A program made the translations under genes and the position numbers. Positions 7,259-16,527 of a stretch of DNA of 20,421 bases are shown here, piece by piece. The notes under the pieces are model-generated. The model was given only the letters and a program-made list of their open reading frames with translations, was not told the origin of the DNA and made no database searches. Each line of letters opens with the position of its first letter. Within the stretch, counting starts at the first letter, position 1. The stretch comes from Silene noctiflora (Eukaryota > Streptophyta > Magnoliopsida > Caryophyllales > Caryophyllaceae), in assembly GCA_009801015.1 (NCBI GenBank), contig VHZZ01002024.1:86593-107013 (forward strand), written 5' to 3'.

Positions 7259-9005
7259 CTAATAATTAACTTATACTTTTAATTAAATTGTCTTTTCAGA
7301 TCGCCCAAACCCAACCCATTATTCGATGACCTTGGCAGGATAGGGTAAAGGTTCGAGTTCAATTCGGATGCAAGAATGGGGGGAATGGAGTAGATTAGGT
7401 TTTATTTTCTTAAAGTGAAATGAGAGGTCTTGAGAATAAAACTTCAAGTCATTGAAACAAAAGTTAAATGAATTACATTGCCTTGATATGTTTTCACATT
7501 TCACTCTTGTTTCGAACATGTAAAATACAAAGTATCACAACTCTACTATCTATATTTACAACAATACAAAAAGACAACAAAAAAAAGCACTCGTTGAAAC
7601 ACGAAGCAATGACTTGAAGTTTACTAGCAAACGTTGCACCATTTAAGATTTAACCCTTCTTTTCACCTCTCTTTTTAACCTTTTTTCCGTCCATGATTTT
7701 TGTCCTTTAATTTTGGTCGGTAAGTTTTTGCTTTTGAAGGGTCCCTTACAAAGTTATAATAATAATAATAATGATTTAATTCATGGTGCGTGTTTTTTTT
7801 AGTACTAGAAGCTAGAAAGGTATGGAATTTACTTGGTGCTTTATTAGGTTTGACTTATTCACAAAATTGTATAGATTGTTTCTAACATAGTGTCCTCCAA
7901 AGTAAAGGAATAAAGAGGCCAAATTTGTGGACAAGTTTGATTTTATTTACTTACATTTCAAAAGGAAGCAAACAAAGGGATCAATTTCGCAACTAATCCT
8001 TTTGTAGTTAGCTAATCACAATAATTAGTTAAGCTTATGCTGATTAAACATTATATAAATAAACTATATTATCGCGACTTGATGATCATGATTAATGATA
8101 CGGAGTATTATAAACTTGTGATGTTATTTACATTAGTTTACAAATAAATTAGTAGACTGACACAGCGTCAGCTTAAGCATTTTATCACATACGGAGTGCC
8201 ATTATTAAACAGCTTTTCTCATGACTTAGTAGTTAGTATACTCATTAGCAGCATAGCTAAGGGCGAGCAAGGGCGCTTGCACCCGCTGAATGTGTAAAAT
8301 TTCAATGCTTTTAATTAGTCAAAAATCGAAAAAAAAAAATCAAGTTTTCCTTATATTATTACTCGTTCGCCCCTACTGAAATTTGTCACCCCGCTAAGTC
8401 AAAATCCTGACTTTGTCACTGGTCATCGATATCGTAAATTCGTAGCTATGCAAGTTAAAATTTGCATGTATACCTTCATTTGAAAATATTATTTGGCAAA
8501 TTGAGACAATGTTTTTTCAAGGAGTCTTTCAATAGACATTGCCTACATTTGAAAATATTATTTGGCAAATTATTAAACACAATTATAACCTCTTTAATTA
8601 ATTAAATTATTAAATTGAAGGATTTAATTCGTTTCTTATTGAAAATGGTTCGACGTTTGTGATGTTATTTACGTGCTTATCAGAATTACTTGAGTGACAC
8701 ACGTGAATGCAGTTGGTGATGCTAGTATGCATAATGCATGTGCAATTTATGTTCATATACTATCGCATTATCACTTCGTCGGTTCAATTTCTACAGTTTT
8801 TGTGACGGAATTCTCTTAAGGGTTAGCGAATTAATCAAACAGATTAGCGCAATTTAAATAAGAGGAAGAAAATAACCACTATTCCGCAAATCATTCTCAA
8901 AATAGAAATTGAAATAATAAAATTGAAATGAAGAGATTATTCGCAAGTCACGAAAAATTGAAACGAGTCGGAGTCACCCATTTCTGGAATGACTTTGGAG
9001 AATTA
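7259..9005. other. AT-rich intergenic stretch, no gene seen
   Basis: No convincing coding frame is present; the 66-codon minus-strand frame at 7319-7519 has no recognisable domain. Contents include an ATA/AAT run near 7758-7771, TACGGAGTA at 8099-8107 and a variant at 8190-8198, and a 26-bp direct repeat at 8477-8571. The segment near 8260-8425 (GCGAGCAAGGGCGCTTGCACC to AATCCTGACTTTGTCACTGG) reads like a dispersed plant repeat fragment, but I cannot name the family or its borders. Confidence 0.6.
8477..8571. repeat. 26-bp direct repeat (two copies)
   Basis: The sequence CATTTGAAAATATTATTTGG plus CAAATT occurs identically at 8477-8502 and 8546-8571, 69 bases apart start to start. Being exact, it is probably a fairly recent small local duplication or template-switch product. 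No function is suggested. Confidence 0.85.
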
Positions 9006-9485
9006 GGTCTTGTTCTTTCTGACTTAATTTTAGCTCATCATTTCAGTTCAGCTCAGTTCAACTCATCTGTTCATAAATTAAGGTCACGTTCTTTTTGAGT
9101 TAATTTCAGCTCATTTTAATTCAACTGCTCTATCTAGTTTAGTTCAATTCAATTTCATTAAATTTAGGTCATATTTTTTTGGACTGAAACTGTCTAAATT
9201 AAACTAAACTAAACTTAATAGAACTGAACTGAACTGGACTTAATGGAACTGAACTTAATAGAGCTGAAATAAAAATTAATTTGTGAAAAGAAAAGGTGAA
9301 CTGAACTTAAATGAATGAAGATGAATTGAAGTGAAATGAACTGAAATTAAGTTCAAAAAAACAGGATCTATTAGTTCAGTTCCTCTCTTCATAAATTATC
9401 TCTTACCTCAACTTCATTCAATTTAGTTTACTTCATCTAATTCAGTTCAGCTTAGTTTAGCTCATATCAACCGAAAAGAACCGAG
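9006..9485. mobile_element. Nested inverted-repeat (MITE-like) element rich in GTTCAG
   Basis: The left half is full of TCAGTTCAG/GCTCA motifs and the right half of their complements, so the region folds on itself. An inner unit at 9082-9368 has terminal inverted repeats of about 45 bases: GGTCACGTTCTTTTTGAGTT at the left, against the complement GATCCTGTTTTTTTGAACTT at the right, both followed by TTCAGCTCA/TTCAGTTCA. An outer pair, GGTCTTGTTCTTTCTG at 9006 and the complement of CCGAAAAGAACCGAG ending at 9485, suggests an older copy into which the inner one inserted. There is no coding potential, so this is a non-autonomous DNA element; I could not find a clean target duplication. The family is unknown. 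Confidence 0.6.
9082..9368. repeat. Inner inverted-repeat unit, 287 bp
   Basis: Its ends match as imperfect inverted repeats over about 45 bases (GTTCTTTTTGAGTTAATTTC at the left; the complement of GAAATTAAGTTCAAAAAAAC at the right). The interior alternates AACTGAACT-type words. It probably represents one intact MITE copy within the larger block 9006-9485. Confidence 0.6.
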
Positions 9486-12400
9486 TTTATAACGTAAAAC
9501 GAAGAAAATTAATATCCATTCCCATTTTTCACAAGTTGTGATTATTAAATTTCAAGGGTTGTTGTCGTGCAATGTTTATACTTATATCATGAACACAGAT
9601 AATGTTAGTCACAAGATGGTTGCAGGAAAAATGTGGAACAATAATAAAAGGGACCTCAAAATGAGGGTAAGCAGGTTGCAAAACTATTTGTGTGGGCCCC
9701 TTTTCTCTTTAGCACTTCTATGCTGTTTCACATCTTTATTATGGTCACACCTTTCGACCTTTTCTATTTTTCCTATTGGCCCCATTTACATTTTTCTCTT
9801 CATTTATTCATCATTTTTCATTTGTTACCGAAAAAAAAAATAAAAAAAAATCTCATTTTTCTTTTATTCTTCTTTCTTTTCACAATAAAATGTATAACAT
9901 GATTTTCGAATTTGATGTGGATAGATTGATTATTGTCCTAATTAAACAGCGGAAGTTGCAGCCATATACTTTGCTCGTTGATTCAACTAATGTTTAATTT
10001 GCTTTTGTTGACAAATACTCGCTATCTTATAAACTTCACTACGTATTGTTATTCATAAACTCGTTTATTTATATTCGTTAAAAGTTATACCAAGAAAAAT
10101 ATTGTGTAAACCTGTTTATACACGTATTCTTTTTTTTTTACTCTCACATATCTGTTTTAACAAGATTATACGTCTTTATAACTTAGGTATTCATCAATGT
10201 ACTTGGCTCGACCAAAACTCAAATCCAATATATTCGAAAATCAATCAAGCGAAATTTGACCCAACTCATAAATAGATTTGTTGATAAATGAGTCTCAGAC
10301 TGTCGAGCCTGGAGTGTCTACTGGCACGTACGACATCTCACAAAGAATAGGTCTATCAAGCTCTTAATAATGTTTTTAATTTTTATCATTCATGTCCCCT
10401 AACGCAAGACATTGTATGCTCTTTAACGTCAATAATGAACATGGCCTTGAGGCCTTCTATTCTTCTAACACCAAAAAGAAAAAAAAAACAAGTATATTAC
10501 TTTAACCTAACATATTTACCACTATTTATTTCGTAACAAACGAAAAGTAAAAAAATCTCCTTGAGTGCTGGCTATTGACTTTTCGTAAATGGCTTTCACA
10601 TTCGCAAATTGACTAGTCCATCGTAAATCAACCAGCATGTGGGCGGCGGAAACCATTGCGGGTGGGGTGAAAGGTGTTCATGGGTGGTTGTGGTGGTGGG
10701 GATTAATGGGTGGGTGTTTGGGTTATTTGTTTCCTTTTAAAAATGATAGTAACCAAACAACAATGTAACCTTGAGAGATTTCATTTCTATTCCTTTTCCT
10801 TTTTTTATTCCGTTCCCGTTTTCTTATGAACCAAATGTTCCTAAGGTAATACTCTGTACTTATTAGTGTTGAGTTTTACAACAAAAACTAAGTAGTCAAG
10901 AAAGTGTGATTGAGTTAAACTTAACCTCAATTGCTCAATCAACTATTTTACAATATGCTTCTTTATCCGCTTCCACTAAACATATTACAATAGTAGATAG
11001 ATTCGACAACTGACATTATTAGTCTCTAAAAAAGGTTTTTTTTTTTTTTTTCTCAAGTTTAATGACGATTTGTCTACGCCCATATTTGTGTGTTCGTAAA
11101 CAATTTGCTAATTATCAAATACCTCTATAACTAATCTAATAATTAAAGTACATATGTGGGTCAAACCTGATGGCAAAATCCATCATTTATAATTACTTCT
11201 GCTCCTTATTAATCTATCGTATATTCGTATACCAAAGAAGCGTAGCGTAAATGTGTTTTAACCAACCAATTAAGTCGAGCAAACACGTAATATTATAATT
11301 TCTACATTGAAATGTATAAAAGACAGCATGGATCGTAATACATTATACACCCATCATTGCCGTCGTCGTTATAATTAAGAGTAGCCAAAGAAAGAAGGTG
11401 GAATAGCTAGCCTTACACACACGATTAGACCTGAAATAAAGAGCCAAAACGTCATGTTGTACGTCTTTTTGATTGTTTAGTTTTGTACCCACTGATTTAT
11501 TTCTTTGTTTTGTGGGGGTTTCTAATAACTTGTACGTATAAAATAAATATATAAATTCTTCCAATAACTAACAAAATCGTATGTATTCTACTTTGTTTTC
11601 TCAATCTTATGTAATTAAAACTCGTACCAAATAATACGGTGTAGGAGTTATTTTCTAGCTGTACATATATGGATCATAATTTATGTATTTATTTTAATTT
11701 AGGTAAAGGGAACCACAATATTACTTTTATGATATTTATTGAGGAAATTTAAATCAAACACTAAATTGGGTTGAGCTAGATCTTTATTTACATGCTTTGT
11801 AATTAAATCAGAACATATTTAGCGACTTAATTACAATATGTTTCTAGGGTTTGTCAGTTTGTCACGTATTACTCGATGAGTCTATGAGTGACTATGTGCA
11901 CTTGTATATAATATATATATAGACACGATCATACGACATCTCTCACTTGGACATAATATAAATCTCTTTTATATAATTTGAATTATGTAACATTTGATGT
12001 GGATTGAAGTTAGTATTATATTTTTAAATTTACAAAAAGAAAAGAATTTTTCAAAATATGTACTACATTAATTAATAGACATGGAAAAAATAAACTAGGG
12101 TTTTAAAATTGACTATTGCTCGTATATAGTATGCATTAAATTGAATCCGTCTCGCCATTATAACTATTTTAATAGAAACTTACACACCAATAACAATAAT
12201 TAGGGCTTTGGGATGTATTTGATAGATCCGAAGTGCTTAAAGATAGGCTAAAAGGAAGTAATTTTTGGCAATCAGCATCAGGTCATTTTAACTCTTGACA
12301 AATGTGCATAATTAAAGGCAATCAAATGGTGATTTGTATTACTCAGTACGTTTCAGAATTTAATTAGTAGAAAATTTTGAGCTGTTTCGTTGACAAATAA

Positions 12401-13400
12401 AATTCAAGACAACTTCAATCTTCAAGTAGTAAGGCCTATGTACGTATGTAAACGGTTGTATGATAAATATTCTGAACTGATTGCATGCATCATGCATGTC
12501 GAATGTCGAATGTCGAAATACTGCATCAAATTTTAAATAATGTTAGTAATTTGTAATCATATCATCATGCATGTCGAAAATTGGAAAAAAGATGAATTTT
12601 TTTTATTAAAAGCTTTGAAATTTTCATCCGAAAGCAGGGATGAGCGAGTGTCTGTACTAGTCCCTCTCTAACTCTGATATCATCATGTTACACGTAATTA
12701 TGCATTTACTTTCATATTATTGTTGACAATTAATATATCTTAGAATAATAATATGTATGTATATATCATTATAGTGTGTGTTTCATTACTTAGTTTATCA
12801 TCAACAAATAAAAAAGGTGCAAAATAACTACACGAAACTCCACTTATGATGAATGATATGAGATTGAAGTCTCAACTGTATTACCTTTTTTTGTTATTGA
12901 CATTTTTTAATGAATAATAATGAGTTGCATTCCTACATCAAGAACCTATATTAAGTAAAATCATAAAATTCATTAGTTGACTAATTAATCAAATTAAAAA
13001 AACAATAGTAGAGATTTTTGAATGATTAGATACTTTATTGTTAAATATACATGATTTAATTTGTACTAATATTAACTAAACCATGTCACGAGAACCGCAT
13101 ATGATGACTTTATTAACTAAACTAATTGGCATCTGTAATATGAATGGATGACAAGGATGAAGACACAATTATATATAACAATAATACCATGATTACCAAA
13201 AAAGAATATAGTTTCATATTCCTTTCACACCCTTTGATTAAATAGGTTAGAAGCCAAGAAGAGCTCAAGTCTCATTCAAATAGATATACAAATAAGATAT
13301 CTACATCCTTTAACAATCTGTAGATGTGCATTGAGGTTGCACCTACCTTCAAAAGTCGAATACTACAACCTCATCTTATAAATTGGGTATGCGTTAGTGG
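9486..13400. other. AT-rich intergenic stretch, no gene seen
   Basis: I see no gene on either strand in these 3.9 kb. The frames at 9538-9997 (rich in F, L, I and K) run through T-rich and A-rich low-complexity DNA, and the frame at 11343-11564 on the minus strand has no domain. Noted contents are A and T homopolymers near 9830-9850 and 11036-11051, a G/T-rich patch at about 10630-10730, degenerate ACCCAACTC/GACC text near 10205-10300, TA runs near 11908-11920, and a TGTCGAA triplication at 12497-12517. Some of this is probably worn-out transposon sequence, but I cannot assign it. Confidence 0.5.
12497..12517. repeat. TGTCGAA x3 short tandem repeat
   Basis: Three exact heptamers lie directly after CATGCATCATGCA; another GCATGTCGAA occurs near 12568. 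This is a small slippage repeat without evident function. Confidence 0.8.
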
Positions 13401-13458
13401 TTAGCTATATAGATTAGTGTGTTGTGTGGAATATTTGGTCACTCCAAACAAGCATCCT

Positions 13459-13719
13459 TATATATATATCTTAATTAAACGTAATCATCATACAAATTCA
13501 TAACTTACACCCTACCATCACCACCACCATCTACTTAGCCTCTCTATGTGGAGCTGCTGTAACTACTTCTTTCATATTCTTTCCATTATATATATATATA
13601 AATATGCTAAACCTCATGGACTTAATCAATTATTCAATATTAATAGGCTTATTATATATTTACATGTTTCTTCTAAAACCAAATTTTTAAATAAAAAATG
13701 TGAAGGGATTACTATGTGA
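13459..13719 (+). other. Weak candidate: TATA box followed by a 57-codon ORF
   Basis: A TATA-like run (TTATATATATAT, 13459 onward) is followed by a C/A/T-rich stretch resembling a plant leader (ACCATCACCACCACCATC) and then an ATG at 13546. The frame runs 57 codons to a TGA at 13717-13719 and begins MWSCCNYFFHILSII. The product would be small, basic and partly hydrophobic, with no family I recognise and no signal peptide I trust. A shorter overlapping frame beginning at 13604 is also hydrophobic. The surrounding DNA is AT-rich and such a frame could occur by chance. I list it only because the order TATA, leader, ATG is the best of its kind in this 7.8-kb stretch. Confidence 0.15.
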
Positions 13720-15058
13720 ATTTAGCAAAAAGATCGGTATATATGATGAACGTATTCAAGATTTATTAGATCTTGTTCTGAAAGCTTAATTGATCACATT
13801 TTACCATAAAAACGGTCGCATAAAGCTGTCTGAAAGCTTGAAACAAACTACTCCGTTTTGAAATGAGAATTAGTGAAGAAGCTGAGATAATGAGGAAAAC
13901 TATATATGAATAAGATGCAAATTGCAAAGGCAAGTAAGAAACCATATAGGGAGGGACCTTTAGAATGGAGCACATAGAGAAGAACATAGCATGAGGGGGA
14001 GGACAGAATTTTATTGCCTTAAAAAAGGTTAACATTATACATTAATGGGAGTAGCTAGACTTAGAAGCCAACTATTATTCCACCTTTCACTCTCTTTGTC
14101 ATGGGACCAACAACACCCCAACCTAAAAGGACTTGAATGGTTTTGCGAATCATCAATTAACCAAGCCATCTTCTATGGGTTGGCATTTTTTATACGTTTT
14201 TGGGGTTATTCTTCACATTTGGCTTTATTGATTATCGATTCATTATGTATCCAATTTAAGAGATAGCTACATTTATGCTACTACCTACTAGATGATGTCG
14301 TCTTTCATTGGAATATGTCCAATTGTCCATACACAAAACACGATTCCTGAGTATAACGTAAAACCGACCTCAAAAATATCGTTTCAATGCCTCATTATCT
14401 AGGTGTAATTGATTAGTGGTTTTAAAACTTGTTTGCATCAAAACTAACGAAAATACTAGTCGTGTTTTACTACACCGAGGCCTTAAATTAAGGAGGAGCA
14501 TAGGTAATACTCCGTACCATATTTAGGAATGACAATGAGACGACTAGAGTCGAGCAAACCTACCCTGTGACCATGGTTCTAAATCCACATAGGCCATAAT
14601 TAAAAAAAATCCAAGCCTATATGTGATTTGGGCCGGGTATGCAAAGGTTTCATGGTTCTTGATCCATTACGTTATAATTGGCCTTACAAGGTGGATTAGG
14701 ATTCAAAAACAAGATCCGAATCCGTTCATCGTCAAAAGCCAGAATCCGTCAGGTCTAAAATTTGAAGATTTAGATTGATATCGTCAATGTGTGATTCCCA
14801 TACGAGTAAATGCAATACGAGTAAGTAGTAACTAGTCGATCTCATTCCTGTGAAGAAGGGGGGCTAAAATTGAGCTATTAAGAAGTTGGGCTTGTCGTCC
14901 AACGAAAGTAGTCAGTACATGGGTTAAAATTAGGACTGTCCTAAGAACAATGTGTGTTTGTGAATGAACTAAACCAATATATAAATTAGAACTATGAGCG
15001 ATTTAATTTTACAAATCTGTACAGAATAATTCGAACAATAAGAGGAAATAAAAAAAAC
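13720..15058. other. AT-rich intergenic stretch, probable 3' flank of the minus-strand gene
   Basis: No gene is visible; the frames at 13766-14035 (minus) and 14045-14266 (plus) have no domain and no coding bias that I can see. Motifs include TACTCCGTT at 13849 and TACTCCGTA at 14508-14516. Degenerate text rich in GATCCG and GACC near 14520-14770 resembles patches near 10205 and 18350. The right end (about 14950-15058) would carry the 3' untranslated region of the minus-strand gene; its poly(A) signal is not clear. Confidence 0.45.
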
Positions 15059-15721
15059 TTAAAGATCTTCGATCTCTTCTAGGGATGAAAAGTGAAATTC
15101 CATGCCATTCAAAACGTTCTGATCGATCTGAGTAGCTCTGACCGGGTTCAAAAGAGGATTTCCTGAACCTCGTCCCAAAACAGTATCATCTGGGATAGTG
15201 CGGTCCTTTGATAGCTCGGTGCTTTCAGATTTCTTGTAAGAGGTTGATTTTGCGCGACCTTTAATCTTGGCCCTTATTCGCATGCACAACTTTAAATCCT
15301 CCTCATTTTGAGCTTTGTTCAACTTGTCATTCAGTTCAGCCCAAGCTGAAGTCTTTCCTACCCAGCCGTTCTTTGAATCCAAACTACCAGAACTTCTATT
15401 TGATTTATACATCTGAAGATTTCTCAACCCTTGGTCAACTGTATGTCGAATTCTCTTCCGAAATGTATCGATTTTCAATGGGTTGGATCTTATTCTTGCC
15501 TTGATCTCTGAGACCCTCTTTGTATTCTCACCTGAGGTCAGAGGTGTATCTGACAACTGAGTACCATCATCTTCTCCCCTGTCAGAACTCAAATCGAAAA
15601 CTTGTTCGAGTAAGCTGACATTCTGCATGTAGCGGTCAAAAGCCTCATTTTCCGCTTCAATGTTGCTCTCTTTGTATTCCTTCAACTTAGCAAACCTCCA
15701 TTCGTTTATCACTAAAGCCTC
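15059..15721 (-). CDS. Terminal exon of an unidentified plant protein, 220 codons, partial at 5'
   Basis: This is the best host coding sequence in the window. On the minus strand the exon begins just after a clear splice acceptor (TTTTGACCTATTTCAG then GAG, 15721) and runs in phase 0 to a TAA at 15059-15061 without interruption. It starts EALVINEWRFAKLKEYKESN and continues with ENEAFDRYMQNVSLLEQVF, a probable amphipathic helix or coiled coil. Next comes an acidic and serine-rich linker, a basic helix-prone part (KARIRSNPLKIDTFRKRIR), and a second helical block beginning AWAELNDKLNKAQNEEDLK. A basic stretch (RAKIKGRAKS) and the acidic end MEFHFSSLEEIEDL complete it. It has no catalytic motif, membrane span or zinc finger. 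I do not recognise the family. The frame stays open upstream to 15955, but that extension runs into Helitron sequence and is rejected as coding. Earlier exons must lie further right, perhaps outside the window; otherwise this is a stranded gene fragment. Confidence 0.75.
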   Translation of the reverse strand, partial: EALVINEWRFAKLKEYKESNIEAENEAFDRYMQNVSLLEQVFDLSSDRGEDDGTQLSDTPLTSGENTKRVSEIKARIRSNPLKIDTFRKRIRHTVDQGLRNLQMYKSNRSSGSLDSKNGWVGKTSAWAELNDKLNKAQNEEDLKLCMRIRAKIKGRAKSTSYKKSESTELSKDRTIPDDTVLGRGSGNPLLNPVRATQIDQNVLNGMEFHFSSLEEIEDL

Positions 15722-15737
15722 CTGAAATAGGTCAAAA
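15722..15737 (-). promoter_or_regulatory. Splice acceptor of the terminal exon
   Basis: Read on the minus strand the site is TTTTGACCTATTTCAG with GAG following, a normal plant 3' splice site with a T-rich tract. It sets the exon start because protein-like composition (charged, helix-prone) begins exactly here and is lost upstream. Confidence 0.7.
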
Positions 15738-15762
15738 CAAAATAGCTTATTGTATTCATGTA

Positions 15763-16527
15763 CTAGTTGGAAGCCCGGTGCAATGCACGGGACTTTTATT
15801 TGGATTATTTTTAACAATATGCATGTTGAGCATCCTAAGAAATTTTTGAACAGATTGTACGTAAACTTTAGTTTACATGGCCATAGTTTGGTAGTGTGTA
15901 AAAGTTGGCTAAATTGATTAAAAAAATTAATTATGTTGAAAATTGGAACACACACAACTTTGAGATTGATTTAGTTGATTATTGATGGATCATAAGTCCC
16001 TTTAACTTAAATGCTACTTCCTTTACTATTAATTATACCAGTTGTATAACATTCAAAGATACATTTATATTATGTAGTTACCCTGACTCTTATTTATCAT
16101 CATGGCATAGCATGACCACAATTGATATTGTCTCCGCTTGAGCATGAAAGAGATTTTTGTATCCGATGAAGTCATCACTATCCTCGTGCGCATGTATGGA
16201 GATATAGTCATTAAAGTTTTAGGTCTAGTATATTATCGATATATGTTTATATCTGAAAGAATAATTAAATAAATGTTTTATTTCATATAGATTAGGATTG
16301 TTAATAAGTACTAGTCCTAAATTCGATTAGATCTAGAGTAATTTTATTAAAAAAAAAATGATCATAGGATTAGTACCTAAGATTGTGGAACTCTTTGATA
16401 TATTTGCTACAAATACTTTCCAAAGTATACCTAAATAAATACTTTAGTGTTTAGTATGTTGTTTGTGTGTTTCACATATTCTAAATAATTGGCTAAAAGT
16501 ATTGCTTTATAGTTTGATTAACGGTCA
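15763..16527 (-). mobile_element. Helitron 3' end and body, minus strand (5' end not found)
   Basis: On the minus strand this ends in a hairpin with stem CCCGTGC/GCACCGGG (15774-15791, one bulged base), then seven bases and CTAG (15763-15766), followed by T at 15762. A GC-rich hairpin a few bases before CTRR, with insertion next to T, is the hallmark of a Helitron 3' terminus. The same hairpin-plus-CTAG occurs at 16547-16574 and 17959-17986, so the family is present three times. The 5' TC terminus is not found; the body may extend beyond the nested elements to the right or may be truncated. The element lies in the presumed intron, 41 bases upstream of the exon. The right limit given is only where the next element starts. 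Confidence 0.6.

Noticed and set aside
7345-7370. GGTTCGAGTTC as the T-arm of a tRNA gene.
   Set aside because: No matching acceptor, D-arm or anticodon arm could be found upstream.
9538-9997. Overlapping plus-strand frames of 70-101 codons.
   Set aside because: They run through T-rich and A-rich low-complexity DNA with no domain. The hydrophobic look comes from T-rich codons.
15722-15955. In-frame upstream extension of the minus-strand exon (would make a 298-residue protein starting at 15955).
   Set aside because: It crosses a good splice acceptor and its codons run through the Helitron hairpin and AT-rich intron. Its composition (F, L, I, C, N) differs sharply from the exon.
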